Shown in pieces: positions 1 through 6,457 of a stretch of DNA of 6,965 nt. Numbering within the stretch: position 1 is the first letter of the stretch; each line of letters opens with the position of its first letter. A program made the position numbers and the translations under genes. Source of the stretch: an uncultured Collinsella sp. (GTDB lineage Bacteria; Actinomycetota; Coriobacteriia; Coriobacteriales; Coriobacteriaceae); contig CABRHH010000053.1 of assembly GCA_902470695.1 (NCBI GenBank), positions 1 through 6,965 on the forward strand, given 5' to 3'. The notes beneath the pieces were generated by a model. It searched no databases, had not been told where the DNA came from, and saw nothing but the letters and a program-made list of their open reading frames with translations.

Positions 1-60
1 CGGGTAAAGAAGCGCGGCCGCTGCGCGAGAAGCGGCAACATCAATATAGGAGGAGATCTG

Positions 61-846
61 ATGGTCGTCCAAGCAATCCTGCTGGGTCTTACGGCGATGC
101 TCGGAAATGCCGAGTATCTGCTGGGGACCAGCTGCCTCTCCCGTCCGTTGGTGATGGGGGCGCTAACCGGCGTAGTGATGGGGGACATCCCTACGGGCGT
201 CACGATCGGCGCCACTCTGGAACTTGCATTCATGGGGTCGTTCTCGATCGGGGCGTCCATTCCGCCCGAGATGATTTCGGGCACCGTTTTGGGAACGGCG
301 TTTACGATCTCGACGGGATCGGGTTTGGAGACGGCGCTTACCATCGGCATTCCCGTGGCAAGTCTCGTGCTCATCGTGAAGAACATCGGCATGGTGTTCA
401 TCCTGCCGCCGTTCGTGCACCGCGCCGATACCTATGCGGAGCGCGGTGACGCGGCTGGCGTTGCGCGCATGCATTTCCTGGGCGGATTCTGCGGTGTGAA
501 CATCATCATCGGCCTTTGCGTCGGCCTGGGCTTTTATGCGGGCGGTTCGGCCGTCCAGGCGCTGCTCGACATCATCCCCGAGTGGGTGTCGAATGGCCTG
601 CAGATCACCATGGGCCTGCTTCCCGCCATCGGTTTCGCCTTGCTGCTCAAGATGATTATGAACAAGAAGCTCGCCTGCTTCTTCCTGCTGGGTTTTGCCC
701 TGGCGGTGTACCTGGAGATTCCGACAACAGGCATCGCGGTGTTCGGCGCGGTGGCCGCCATCGTGCTGGCGCAGATTCACCAGCAGATGAACGCCCGCGT
801 GGCGCTTGCTCCTGAAGGGGGTATGGATGATGACGAAGATTTCTAA
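61..846 (+). CDS. PTS mannose/fructose/sorbose-family transporter subunit IIC
   Basis: This 261-residue integral membrane protein is the EIIC of a mannose-class phosphotransferase system and, with EIID, forms the sugar channel in the cytoplasmic membrane. Visible evidence is a run of hydrophobic segments over most of the length and the family hallmark at residues 41-55, GD..TGVTIGATLEL, followed by FMG and IGASIPPE (to about residue 70). Length is normal for the family (about 250-270). The acidic tail PEGGMDDDEDF is cytoplasmic-looking. ATG 61 is preceded by a strong Shine-Dalgarno AGGAGGAG at 48-55. A TAA at 5-7 could be the stop of an upstream EIIB, but only seven bases are visible. The last 20 bases overlap the EIID start, indicating translational coupling. 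Substrate is not deducible from EIIC alone; the SIS genes downstream argue for an amino-sugar or glycated-amine substrate rather than mannose. Confidence 0.93.
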   Translation: MVVQAILLGLTAMLGNAEYLLGTSCLSRPLVMGALTGVVMGDIPTGVTIGATLELAFMGSFSIGASIPPEMISGTVLGTAFTISTGSGLETALTIGIPVASLVLIVKNIGMVFILPPFVHRADTYAERGDAAGVARMHFLGGFCGVNIIIGLCVGLGFYAGGSAVQALLDIIPEWVSNGLQITMGLLPAIGFALLLKMIMNKKLACFFLLGFALAVYLEIPTTGIAVFGAVAAIVLAQIHQQMNARVALAPEGGMDDDEDF

Positions 847-1771
847 CGAGAACGAGATCAGGGATCTCAACGATTCCGCGGAAGGTAGTTGTGAGGCTAC
901 CGGGTCGGCTTCCGCTGTTACGACGGACGCTTCTTCCGCCTGCGAGTGCTCAAGCGAGGCCCCGCAGCGCCTGAGCCGCGGCGACCTCAACCGCGTTGCG
1001 TTGCGCTCGCTCGGCATGGAGTGGGACTGGAACTACGAGCGGCAGATGAACATGAGTTTCTGCTACAGCATGCTGCCGGTCATCAAGCGCCTGTATCCGA
1101 AGAAGGAAGATCGGGCGGCGGCCATGCAGCGCCATCTCGAGTTCTTCAATACGACGCCGCATCTCTCCACGCTCATCTTGGGGATTACGGCGGCGATGGA
1201 GGAACAGAACGCCTCCGACCCCGCGTTCGAAACCGACAGCATCAACAACGTCAAGGTGTCCTTGATGGGGCCGTTGGCCGGTATCGGCGACTCGTTCATC
1301 TGGGGCACGCTCCGTATCATCGCCACGGGCGTCGGTGTGAGTTTGGCGTCGCAGGGCAACATCTTGGGGCCGCTGCTGTTTCTGCTGCTGTTCAACATCC
1401 CTGCGCAGGGCTTGCGCTTCTACCTGATGCATGCGGGCTACAAGCTCGGTAGCGGCTTTTTGCAGAAGATCCAGCAAAGTGGCCTGATGGAAACGCTGAC
1501 GTTCGGCGCGGCGGTGCTGGGCCTTATGGTGATCGGGGGCATGACGGCAGAAAACGTGTCCGTTGTGGTGCCGTTGACGATCGGCTCGGGTGAAGCGGCC
1601 ACAACGCTGGGCGATATCTGCAACACGATCATGCCCGGTCTGCTTCCGCTGGCGTTCACGTTGCTGACGTATTGGCTGGTGAGCAAAAAGCAGGTGAAGA
1701 CCACTACGTTGCTGCTGCTATGCGTGGCCGTAGGACTTGCGGGCTCGTTCTTCGGAATTTTGGGCGTGTAG
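827..1771 (+). CDS. PTS mannose/fructose/sorbose-family transporter subunit IID
   Basis: EIID partner of the preceding EIIC, 314 residues from ATG 827 (313 from the adjacent ATG 830). AAGGGGG at 815-821 sits 5 or 8 bases upstream, so either Met fits; an in-frame TTG at 806 has no better site. The EIID core begins near residue 48 (LSRGDLNRVALRSLGMEWDW). It shows the usual family blocks: H103..FFNTTP (106-111), G119..AAMEE (122-126), K143..LMGPLAGIGD (146-155), LFNIP, and hydrophobic C-terminal segments ending in a short GILGV tail. Residues 1-47 are an extra hydrophilic extension rich in Ser, Ala, Glu and Cys (CECSSEA at 39-45) that ordinary EIIDs of about 270-285 residues lack. The start overlaps EIIC by 20 bases, so the two are co-translated. 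Family assignment is firm; the role of the extension is unknown. Confidence 0.93.
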   Translation: MMTKISNENEIRDLNDSAEGSCEATGSASAVTTDASSACECSSEAPQRLSRGDLNRVALRSLGMEWDWNYERQMNMSFCYSMLPVIKRLYPKKEDRAAAMQRHLEFFNTTPHLSTLILGITAAMEEQNASDPAFETDSINNVKVSLMGPLAGIGDSFIWGTLRIIATGVGVSLASQGNILGPLLFLLLFNIPAQGLRFYLMHAGYKLGSGFLQKIQQSGLMETLTFGAAVLGLMVIGGMTAENVSVVVPLTIGSGEAATTLGDICNTIMPGLLPLAFTLLTYWLVSKKQVKTTTLLLLCVAVGLAGSFFGILGV

Positions 1772-1922
1772 AGGCGCCTGCGTGCCGGGGCGCTGAATGA
1801 GCTGTATCGGATGGGCAGGTGCTGATGGCGCGATGAGGGGCGTTGCGTGTCGAGGAGGGTGCTGCTTGCCCGCACATCGCCCCAAGGTAGAGATGAACCA
1901 ACGAAATGAGGGAATTTACAAC

Positions 1923-2927
1923 ATGACTGACATGATCAACTTCAACGAGCAGGCGAAGGTCGACAGCGTGCAGGGCGCCTTGGCGCTGCGTGGACGCATC
2001 AACGAGGTCGTCGACGGCATCTGTGCAGACGGCTATGTGAACATCTGCTGGCTGGGCATAGGCGGCACCTGGGCGTCCTCCATGCAGGCGACGGTACATA
2101 TGAAGCAGTATTCGGCGATCGAGACCTGGGCGGAGAATGCTGCCGAGTACCTGGCAACAGGGAACAAGCGCATCGGCGCGGGCACCGTGGTCATCACCAG
2201 CTCGGTGACCGGTTCGACCGTGGAGGTTGTGGAGGCGGTGAAGAAGGCGCAGGCCGCCGGCGCCACGGTGATCGGATTCATCGATGTGGACACCACCGAG
2301 TTGGCACGATTGGTCGACGTTGAGATTGCCTACCGTGAAAACGAGCAGCTGAAGTTCTTCATGGTTGCCGATCGTTTCATGCACAACGGGGGTGAGTTCG
2401 ATCAGTACGATGAGCAGTATGCCGAGTACGACCAGCATCTCGCTCGCGCGCTCGTCGAGGTTGAGAAGGCTGCCGAGCCCTTTGCCGCCGAGTTCGCCAA
2501 GAGGCACTGCGACGACGAGCTGCATTATTTTGTGGGCGCTGGCAACCAGTGGGGAGCCACCTATTCGTATGCCATGTGCTACTGGGAGGAGCAGCTCTGG
2601 ATCAAGACGAAGTCGATCACCGCAGGCGAGTTCTTCCACGGCATGTTCGAGATCGTGACGCGCGATACTCCGGTGACGGTGTTTGTGGGAGAGGATTCGC
2701 AGCGCCGTCTATCCGAGCGCGTGGTGCGCTTCCTGCCTCGTATCTGCGCGAATTACAACATTATCGATACGCGTGACTACGAGCTCGCCGGTATTTCCGA
2801 GCGCTTCCGCGGGGACATTTCGCATCTGGTGATGCACGCGGTCAACAACCGGATCGATGCTCACATGGAGATCGAGACGCGCCATCCCATGGAGATTCGC
2901 CGCTACTATCGGAAGCTCGATTACTAA
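1923..2927 (+). CDS. SIS-domain sugar-amine 6-phosphate deglycase, FrlB/FraB type
   Basis: Cytoplasmic 334-residue protein with two SIS (sugar isomerase) folds, the size of FrlB/FraB deglycases (about 325-340). Visible: first phosphate-binding stretch GIGGTWASS (45-53), second SSVTGSTVEV (93-102), then E223 and H239 (in AGEFFHG) spaced 16 residues apart. That is the spacing of the catalytic Glu/His pair in FraB and in the GlmS isomerase domain. The C-terminal RRYYRKLDY resembles the FrlB tail as I remember it. No glutaminase domain is present, so this is not GlmS. Expected reaction: cleavage of a PTS-phosphorylated glycated amine (fructoselysine 6-phosphate or similar) to glucose 6-phosphate and free amine. 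ATG 1923 has TGAGGGAA at 1907-1914; in-frame ATG 1893 (ten residues longer) is a weaker alternative. The 151-bp gap after EIID holds a possible weak stem (GGGGCG 1837-1842 with CGCCCC 1878-1883). A strong terminator follows. Exact substrate is inferred from context only. Confidence 0.85.
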   Translation: MTDMINFNEQAKVDSVQGALALRGRINEVVDGICADGYVNICWLGIGGTWASSMQATVHMKQYSAIETWAENAAEYLATGNKRIGAGTVVITSSVTGSTVEVVEAVKKAQAAGATVIGFIDVDTTELARLVDVEIAYRENEQLKFFMVADRFMHNGGEFDQYDEQYAEYDQHLARALVEVEKAAEPFAAEFAKRHCDDELHYFVGAGNQWGATYSYAMCYWEEQLWIKTKSITAGEFFHGMFEIVTRDTPVTVFVGEDSQRRLSERVVRFLPRICANYNIIDTRDYELAGISERFRGDISHLVMHAVNNRIDAHMEIETRHPMEIRRYYRKLDY

Positions 2928-2944
2928 GGTTTGCGTGCAGGATA

Positions 2945-2978
2945 GCTGGGGCGAGATGGCTCGCCCCAGCGATTTTTA
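2945..2978 (+). terminator. Rho-independent terminator after the first SIS gene
   Basis: A perfect 11-bp stem, GCTGGGGCGAG (2945-2955) with CTCGCCCCAGC (2960-2970), closes a 4-base ATGG loop. It is followed by GATTTTTAT with five consecutive T. It starts 17 bases after the stop codon at 2927, the expected place to end the PTS operon. By this reading the second SIS gene needs its own promoter or depends on readthrough. Confidence 0.93.
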
Positions 2979-2982
2979 TGTT

Positions 2983-3058
2983 GGGCGGCCTTCCGGAATG
3001 GAACGACGACTGCATGCAGGGCGGGCTTTCGGAGCGGAACGCCAACTGCGTGCAGGGC
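2983..3058. repeat. Imperfect direct repeat, 36-bp period, two units
   Basis: Bases 2983-3022 and 3019-3058 align without gaps over 40 positions with 33 identities (hand count). The first unit contains two perfect palindromes, TTCCGGAA (2991-2998) and CTGCATGCAG (3010-3019). In the second copy these are degraded to TTTCGGAG and CTGCGTGCAG. The unit is non-coding in context. It may be a small intergenic repeat dispersed elsewhere in the genome, which cannot be seen from one window. Confidence 0.75.
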
Positions 3059-3217
3059 ACGCAATGCTGTTCGGCTCCGCCCAGGCGCACGGTGCGGTTC
3101 GCCCAGGCTCATGTGGGCGGCTGCTGTGCCGTCCGCGCAGATCTGTTCTCAAGCAGGCTGTTGGTGGGGACGTCGGCAATCTGCGTGCCTGCGATTCGAC
3201 GGTAAAGCGTGATGTTT

Positions 3218-3222
3218 GGAGA
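3218..3222 (+). promoter_or_regulatory. Ribosome binding site that fixes the GTG start of the second SIS gene
   Basis: GGAGA at 3218-3222 lies five bases before GTG 3228, the best-placed Shine-Dalgarno among the candidate starts. The alternative ATG 3249 has only GGGGG (3239-3243). TTG 3216 would overlap the site itself. Confidence 0.6.
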
Positions 3223-3227
3223 ATGCT

Positions 3228-4469
3228 GTGAATCAAGTGGGGGTCAATATGCACAATGAAGGACCGAAGGCTATGGGTTCAGCGAGCTTGCAGGTGTGCC
3301 CCGAAAGTGGCGGGACGCATGGTGCCCCCGCTACGCGCCGATGGACCATGGGTGATTATATCGCGCAGGCTCCCGGGGTTGCGCGGGCGAATATCGATCG
3401 GCGCGATGAACTGCTTGCGCCCTTGCTCGCCTGCTGCCCCCAAGGCGTGCCGGACCGCATCCGGCTCGTGGCGTCGGGGTCATCGTTCAATGCGTGTCAG
3501 TGCATGATGCCGTTTATGCGGTCGTGTTTGCCGCAGACGCAGATTCGCCTGGTGACGCCGCACCGCTTTATGTATTACGAGCCGGAGGTCACGCCGGGAG
3601 AACTCGTGTTGGTGGTTACGCAAAGCGGCATGTCAACCAACGCCCTCGCCGCCCTGGATGTGCTGAGGGCCCGCGGTGAACGGTCGATCTGCCTGTGCGG
3701 CAATGTTGATTCGGATGCCCGCGGCCATGCCGACGTGCTGATTGATTGGGGAGTGGGCGAGGAGCTTGTTGGATATGTCACCAAAGGCGTGACGACCCTT
3801 GCGCTGTTTTTGGGGTTGTTCACCTGTCGCCTGGGGAACTGTGAGCAGCGCATGGTCGATCTGGAGCGCGCTATCGAGGTATCGGATGCGGTGCGACGGG
3901 ATGTGTCTCGCTTTTTCGAGCGGTTTGAGAAGGAGCTCACCTCGATGTCCGTATGCTATTGCGTGGCTCCGTGGGTCGCGCAGGGCGTTGCGTGCGAAGG
4001 CGCGTTGAAGATCGGTGAGACGGTGCATGTCCCGAGCGTTGCCTATGAGACCGAAGAGTTCATCCATGGGCCGAATCTGCAGCTCACGCCGGCCTATACA
4101 CTTCTGTTCTTCGATGCGGGTGATGCGTCGTCGGCGCGCACGCGGCAGATTTGGCGCGCGGCGCGCGAGGTGAGTGACCGTGCGTTTTTGATCACCTGCG
4201 AGGACGCGGATCCGGCTGCCGGCGCCGGAGACGCTGCCGGATCGGCTGCTGAGCTGCTTGCATTGCGCGACGACCCCCATGTGCTGGTCGTACCCCGCGT
4301 GCCCGACCCCGCCCTGGCGTCACTTGCGTACCTGCCGTTTGTGCAAACGCTGAGTTACCGTGCAAGCGCGGCGCTTGGCAGTACGAAGCAGCATCCGCTG
4401 CTCAGGCGTTTCAAGGCGCGCGTGTCTGCCAAGTCGGAGGGATTTGTTAACTACGACGGCGACGAATGA
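3228..4469 (+). CDS. SIS-domain sugar-phosphate deglycase/isomerase, GlmS-isomerase-like (second SIS enzyme)
   Basis: 413 residues from GTG 3228. The tandem-SIS core starts near residue 40 (TMGDYIAQAP). It shows ASGSSFNAC (82-90) and TQSGMSTNAL (131-140) as the phosphate-binding loops, GEELVGYVTKGVTT (177-190), and catalytic-type E264 (LKIGET) and H280 (EEFIHGPN) again 16 residues apart. There is no N-terminal glutaminase domain, so it is not glucosamine 6-phosphate synthase. It probably cleaves or isomerises a phosphorylated amino sugar or glycated amine in the cytoplasm. It is clearly not a copy of the first SIS gene: motifs and length differ. The pair resembles GfrE plus GfrF of the Salmonella glucoselysine/fructoselysine locus, but I cannot say which is which. 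About 38 N-terminal residues precede the core, so ATG 3249 or a later start is possible; ATG 3348 at the core has no ribosome site. A terminator upstream separates it from the PTS transcript. Confidence 0.8.
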   Translation: MNQVGVNMHNEGPKAMGSASLQVCPESGGTHGAPATRRWTMGDYIAQAPGVARANIDRRDELLAPLLACCPQGVPDRIRLVASGSSFNACQCMMPFMRSCLPQTQIRLVTPHRFMYYEPEVTPGELVLVVTQSGMSTNALAALDVLRARGERSICLCGNVDSDARGHADVLIDWGVGEELVGYVTKGVTTLALFLGLFTCRLGNCEQRMVDLERAIEVSDAVRRDVSRFFERFEKELTSMSVCYCVAPWVAQGVACEGALKIGETVHVPSVAYETEEFIHGPNLQLTPAYTLLFFDAGDASSARTRQIWRAAREVSDRAFLITCEDADPAAGAGDAAGSAAELLALRDDPHVLVVPRVPDPALASLAYLPFVQTLSYRASAALGSTKQHPLLRRFKARVSAKSEGFVNYDGDE

Positions 4470-4499
4470 GCCCGCGTGCGGGTGTGCGCTCCCATCCGC

Positions 4500-4505
4500 T
4501 ATCAT
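4500..4505 (+). promoter_or_regulatory. Possible -10 element for the Cof-type HAD gene
   Basis: TATCAT differs from the -10 consensus at one base and lies 32 bases before ATG 4538, in the 68-bp gap after the second SIS gene. No matching -35 is visible. The small inverted repeat CCCG/CGGG (4471-4482) just upstream lacks a T tract, so it is not a clear terminator. Confidence 0.25.
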
Positions 4506-4537
4506 GTGAGGCGAAAACCCGCGAGGAAAGGGATCGC

Positions 4538-5380
4538 ATGGCTATTCGCGCAATCGCACTCGATATCGACGGAACGCTCACCAACGATGAGAAGCGCATC
4601 ACGCCGCGCACCAAGAAGGCGCTGCTTGAGGTGCAGGACGCGGGCGTTACGCTCATCCTGGCATCGGGGCGCCCGGTGCAGGGGCTGCGCGCGCTGGCGG
4701 CTGAGCTGGAGCTCGAGCAGCATCATGGACTCATCGTGGCCTACAACGGTGCGCGGGTGGTCGACGCCGAATCCGATGAGCTGCTGTTCAACCAGCCCAT
4801 GAGTGCAGCCGATTCGCGTGCGGTGGTGGAGCACATGCGCGGGTTCGACGTGATTCCCTGGATCGTTGAGGACGATCAGCTGTACATTGAGCGCGGCGTG
4901 TCGCACATCATCGGCCACCGCGGGGCGCCCATGGATATCGTGGAGTACGAGCGCCGGCATTGCGACCTGGTGCTCAACGAGGTCGACGACTTGCTGGAGC
5001 TGTGCGACCATCCGCAGGACAAGATCTTGGTGGCCGGTACCGATACATACCTCGCCGAGCATTGGCGCGCGATGCGAGAGCCGTTCAAGGACACGTTGAG
5101 CTGCATGTTCACGGCGGACTTCTATTACGAGTACATGGCGCTGGGGATCGATAAGGGCCATGCGCTGCGGCTTGCACTGCCCAAGCGCGGTATCGATGCG
5201 TCCGAGCTGGCGGCTTTCGGCGATGGGCAAAACGATGTTCCCATGATCGAGCTGGCCGGTTGCGGTGTTGCCATGGGCAACGCGATCGAGGAGGCCAAGC
5301 AGGCCGCCAATATGGTAACCGCCTCGAACAACGAGGACGGCATCGCCGATGCTCTGGTTGAGCTGGGGTTGCTGGGATAG
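4538..5380 (+). CDS. Cof-type HAD-IIB family phosphatase
   Basis: 280-residue cytoplasmic Mg-dependent phosphatase of the Cof/YidA branch of the HAD superfamily, which dephosphorylates sugar phosphates and related small metabolites. All four HAD motifs are visible: DIDGTL with nucleophile D9 and acid D11, S43 in LASGR, K206 in GIDKGHAL, and GDGQND (228-233) followed by AMGNA. The large region between motifs II and III (about residues 80-200) is the IIB cap that sets substrate choice. Length is typical (265-285). ATG 4538 is chosen because the protein then begins MAIRAIALDIDG, as the family does, and a purine-rich GAGGAAAGGGA (4523-4533) precedes it; in-frame ATG 4466 overlaps the previous gene and adds unrelated sequence. 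It lies 68 bp after the second SIS gene and may share its transcript. Substrate is not deducible; a link to the PTS pathway is only positional. Confidence 0.92.
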   Translation: MAIRAIALDIDGTLTNDEKRITPRTKKALLEVQDAGVTLILASGRPVQGLRALAAELELEQHHGLIVAYNGARVVDAESDELLFNQPMSAADSRAVVEHMRGFDVIPWIVEDDQLYIERGVSHIIGHRGAPMDIVEYERRHCDLVLNEVDDLLELCDHPQDKILVAGTDTYLAEHWRAMREPFKDTLSCMFTADFYYEYMALGIDKGHALRLALPKRGIDASELAAFGDGQNDVPMIELAGCGVAMGNAIEEAKQAANMVTASNNEDGIADALVELGLLG

Positions 5381-5499
5381 CGGCGATTCGGTGCGCGGGG
5401 CGTTCAGGTGGGGCGCTCCGCTTGTTGCGCGGGCAGTCCTGCGGGGAGCGAGCGCACATTCATGATGACGCCGCTTTGGCTAGTGTGCGCGGCGGCGCC

Positions 5500-5528
5500 G
5501 ATTGACTCGACAATCAGTATCGTACGAT
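5500..5528 (+). promoter_or_regulatory. Candidate promoter with two inverted repeats upstream of the second HAD gene
   Basis: TTGACT (5502-5507) matches five of six -35 bases; TACGAT (5523-5528) is a fair -10 at a short 15-base spacing. The -35 lies inside GATTG-N6-CAATC (5500-5515), and the -10 inside the perfect palindrome ATCGTACGAT (5519-5528). This arrangement suits a repressor operator. The 121 bp between the previous stop and this site show no clear intrinsic terminator. Confidence 0.4.
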
Positions 5529-5550
5529 GGCTGGCAGACGGCCGTTGCTG

Positions 5551-5556
5551 AAGGAG
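5551..5556 (+). promoter_or_regulatory. Ribosome binding site for the second HAD gene
   Basis: AAGGAG at 5551-5556 lies 11 bases before ATG 5568. A second AAGGAG (5562-5567) directly abuts that ATG and is too close to serve it. The first copy therefore supports ATG 5568. The open frame extends upstream to a TTG at 5502, but that TTG is part of the candidate -35 and has no ribosome site. Confidence 0.5.
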
Positions 5557-5567
5557 TGCGCAAGGAG

Positions 5568-6230
5568 ATGGGTCACCCGACATTCCCGTTCGAAGCGGTG
5601 ATTTTTGACATGGACGGTGTTCTGGTTGATACAGAGGCAGCGTACCAAGACGAGCTCGTCGACTTCATTCATACGTTCGGTCTGCCGGTGACCGAGTCCG
5701 AGCGGCTGAGCGTGGTCGGCGGCTCCCATCAGTCATTCCGTTTGATCGTCGCCGATTGGCTTTCCCGTGGATCGCGACGGTTCGGCTCGGTCGACGAGGC
5801 GTTCAGCTGCTACGCAGCTTGGGCCAAGACCCGCTCATACGACTACCGCGCTCTTATGTTTCCCGATGTCGTTCCGGCGATTTCTCGCTTACAGGATCGT
5901 GGGGTGCGTTTAGCGCTGGCATCGTCGTCGCCGATGGGCAACATCCGCGAGGTGCTAGACGCTTGCGGTCTTGCGCATACGTTTGAGACGGTGGTTTCGG
6001 GCGAGCAGTTCAAGGAGAGCAAGCCTGAGCCCGATATTTACTTGCATGCCCTGTCTGAACTGCAGCTTCCGGCTGAGCGTTGCTGTTGCGTAGAGGACAG
6101 TGTACCGGGCATCACAGCTGGTAAACGTGCGGGTCTGACGGTGCTGGCGCGTCGCGAGGAGCGCTTCGGGTTCTCCCAGGATCACGCTGACAGGATCATC
6201 GACTCGCTGGAGGATTTGCTGTCGTTGTAG
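5568..6230 (+). CDS. HAD-IA family hydrolase, beta-phosphoglucomutase-like
   Basis: 220-residue cytoplasmic HAD subfamily IA enzyme, a normal length for the beta-phosphoglucomutase/sugar-phosphatase group. Motif I is FDMDGVLVDTE with D14 and D16; motif II is LASSSP (catalytic Ser about 119); motif III is K152 in SKPEPDIYLHAL; motif IV is VEDSVPGI with E176-D177. The helical cap between residues about 22 and 95 determines substrate. Members isomerise beta-glucose 1-phosphate or dephosphorylate hexose phosphates, and motifs alone do not separate these. The upstream gap of about 187 bp with its own promoter-like segment suggests an independent transcript. A maltose or trehalose phosphorylase neighbour, which would favour a true phosphoglucomutase, is absent from this window. 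Codon choice looks slightly less GC-biased than in the PTS genes, an impression that was not computed. Confidence 0.88.
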   Translation: MGHPTFPFEAVIFDMDGVLVDTEAAYQDELVDFIHTFGLPVTESERLSVVGGSHQSFRLIVADWLSRGSRRFGSVDEAFSCYAAWAKTRSYDYRALMFPDVVPAISRLQDRGVRLALASSSPMGNIREVLDACGLAHTFETVVSGEQFKESKPEPDIYLHALSELQLPAERCCCVEDSVPGITAGKRAGLTVLARREERFGFSQDHADRIIDSLEDLLSL

Positions 6231-6371
6231 GGAGCTGCTTCGGCGTTCGATGTCCGGCGGTTCAGATGGATGACAACTGGCCAGATGGATGGCATGCGTT
6301 TTCTTAGTGCTGTGCGATGGGTTGCCTGGCGCTTTCAATACCCGTGCTGCGCTCTGATGCCTCTTCCTTCA

Positions 6372-6433
6372 TGATGATTTATAGTAGCGAATATATTGAT
6401 ATTAATACAGTAAATTCTGGTTCAGACTTTTTT
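6372..6433. other. AT-rich tract with promoter-like hexamers
   Basis: This stretch is strikingly AT-rich compared with the flanks. It contains TATAGT (6380-6385) and TATATT (6392-6397), each one base off the -10 consensus, the inverted repeat AATAT-ATTG-ATATT (6390-6403), and a small TCTG-GTT-CAGA hairpin (6416-6426) followed by six T (6428-6433). No -35 fits at proper spacing and no gene follows on either strand, so promoter function is unproven. It may be the A+T flank of an insertion. Confidence 0.35.
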
Positions 6434-6457
6434 GAGGAAAAGTTGACGGCGGTTTGA

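Larger units (their letters stand above)
2979..3227. other. Gene-free spacer with repeats before the second SIS gene
   Basis: No convincing gene lies between the terminator and the second SIS gene; the short open frames here lack ribosome sites and family features. The left third is the 36-bp-period duplication listed separately. Next comes a 9-base direct repeat CGCCCAGGC at 3078-3086 and 3100-3108, 22 bp apart (two helical turns). The second copy also opens a small hairpin, CGCCCA (3100-3105) with TGGGCG (3114-3119). Because a terminator precedes it, this spacer should contain the promoter of the second SIS gene, but I see no clean -35/-10 pair. An activator-dependent promoter using the 22-bp-spaced repeat is possible. 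Confidence 0.5.

Noticed and set aside
163..1017. Long antisense open frame opposite EIIC and EIID
   Set aside because: Arg/His-rich, low-information translation typical of the shadow of a GC-rich gene; no family motifs.
1797..1922. N-terminal extension of the first SIS gene from ATG 1797
   Set aside because: The added residues (MSCIGWAGADGAM...) resemble nothing in the family and have no good ribosome site, while ATG 1923 has one and yields the normal length.
1704..2639. Antisense open frame of 311 codons opposite the first SIS gene
   Set aside because: It mirrors the codon bias of the real gene and has no start signal or recognised domain.
3228..4469. Second SIS gene as glucosamine 6-phosphate synthase (glmS)
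   Set aside because: The isomerase-like motifs are present, but the N-terminal glutaminase domain with its Cys nucleophile is absent.
5502..5567. TTG 5502 as start of the HAD-IA gene
   Set aside because: The TTG is part of a -35-like TTGACT, no ribosome site precedes it, and the extra 22 residues are outside the family fold.
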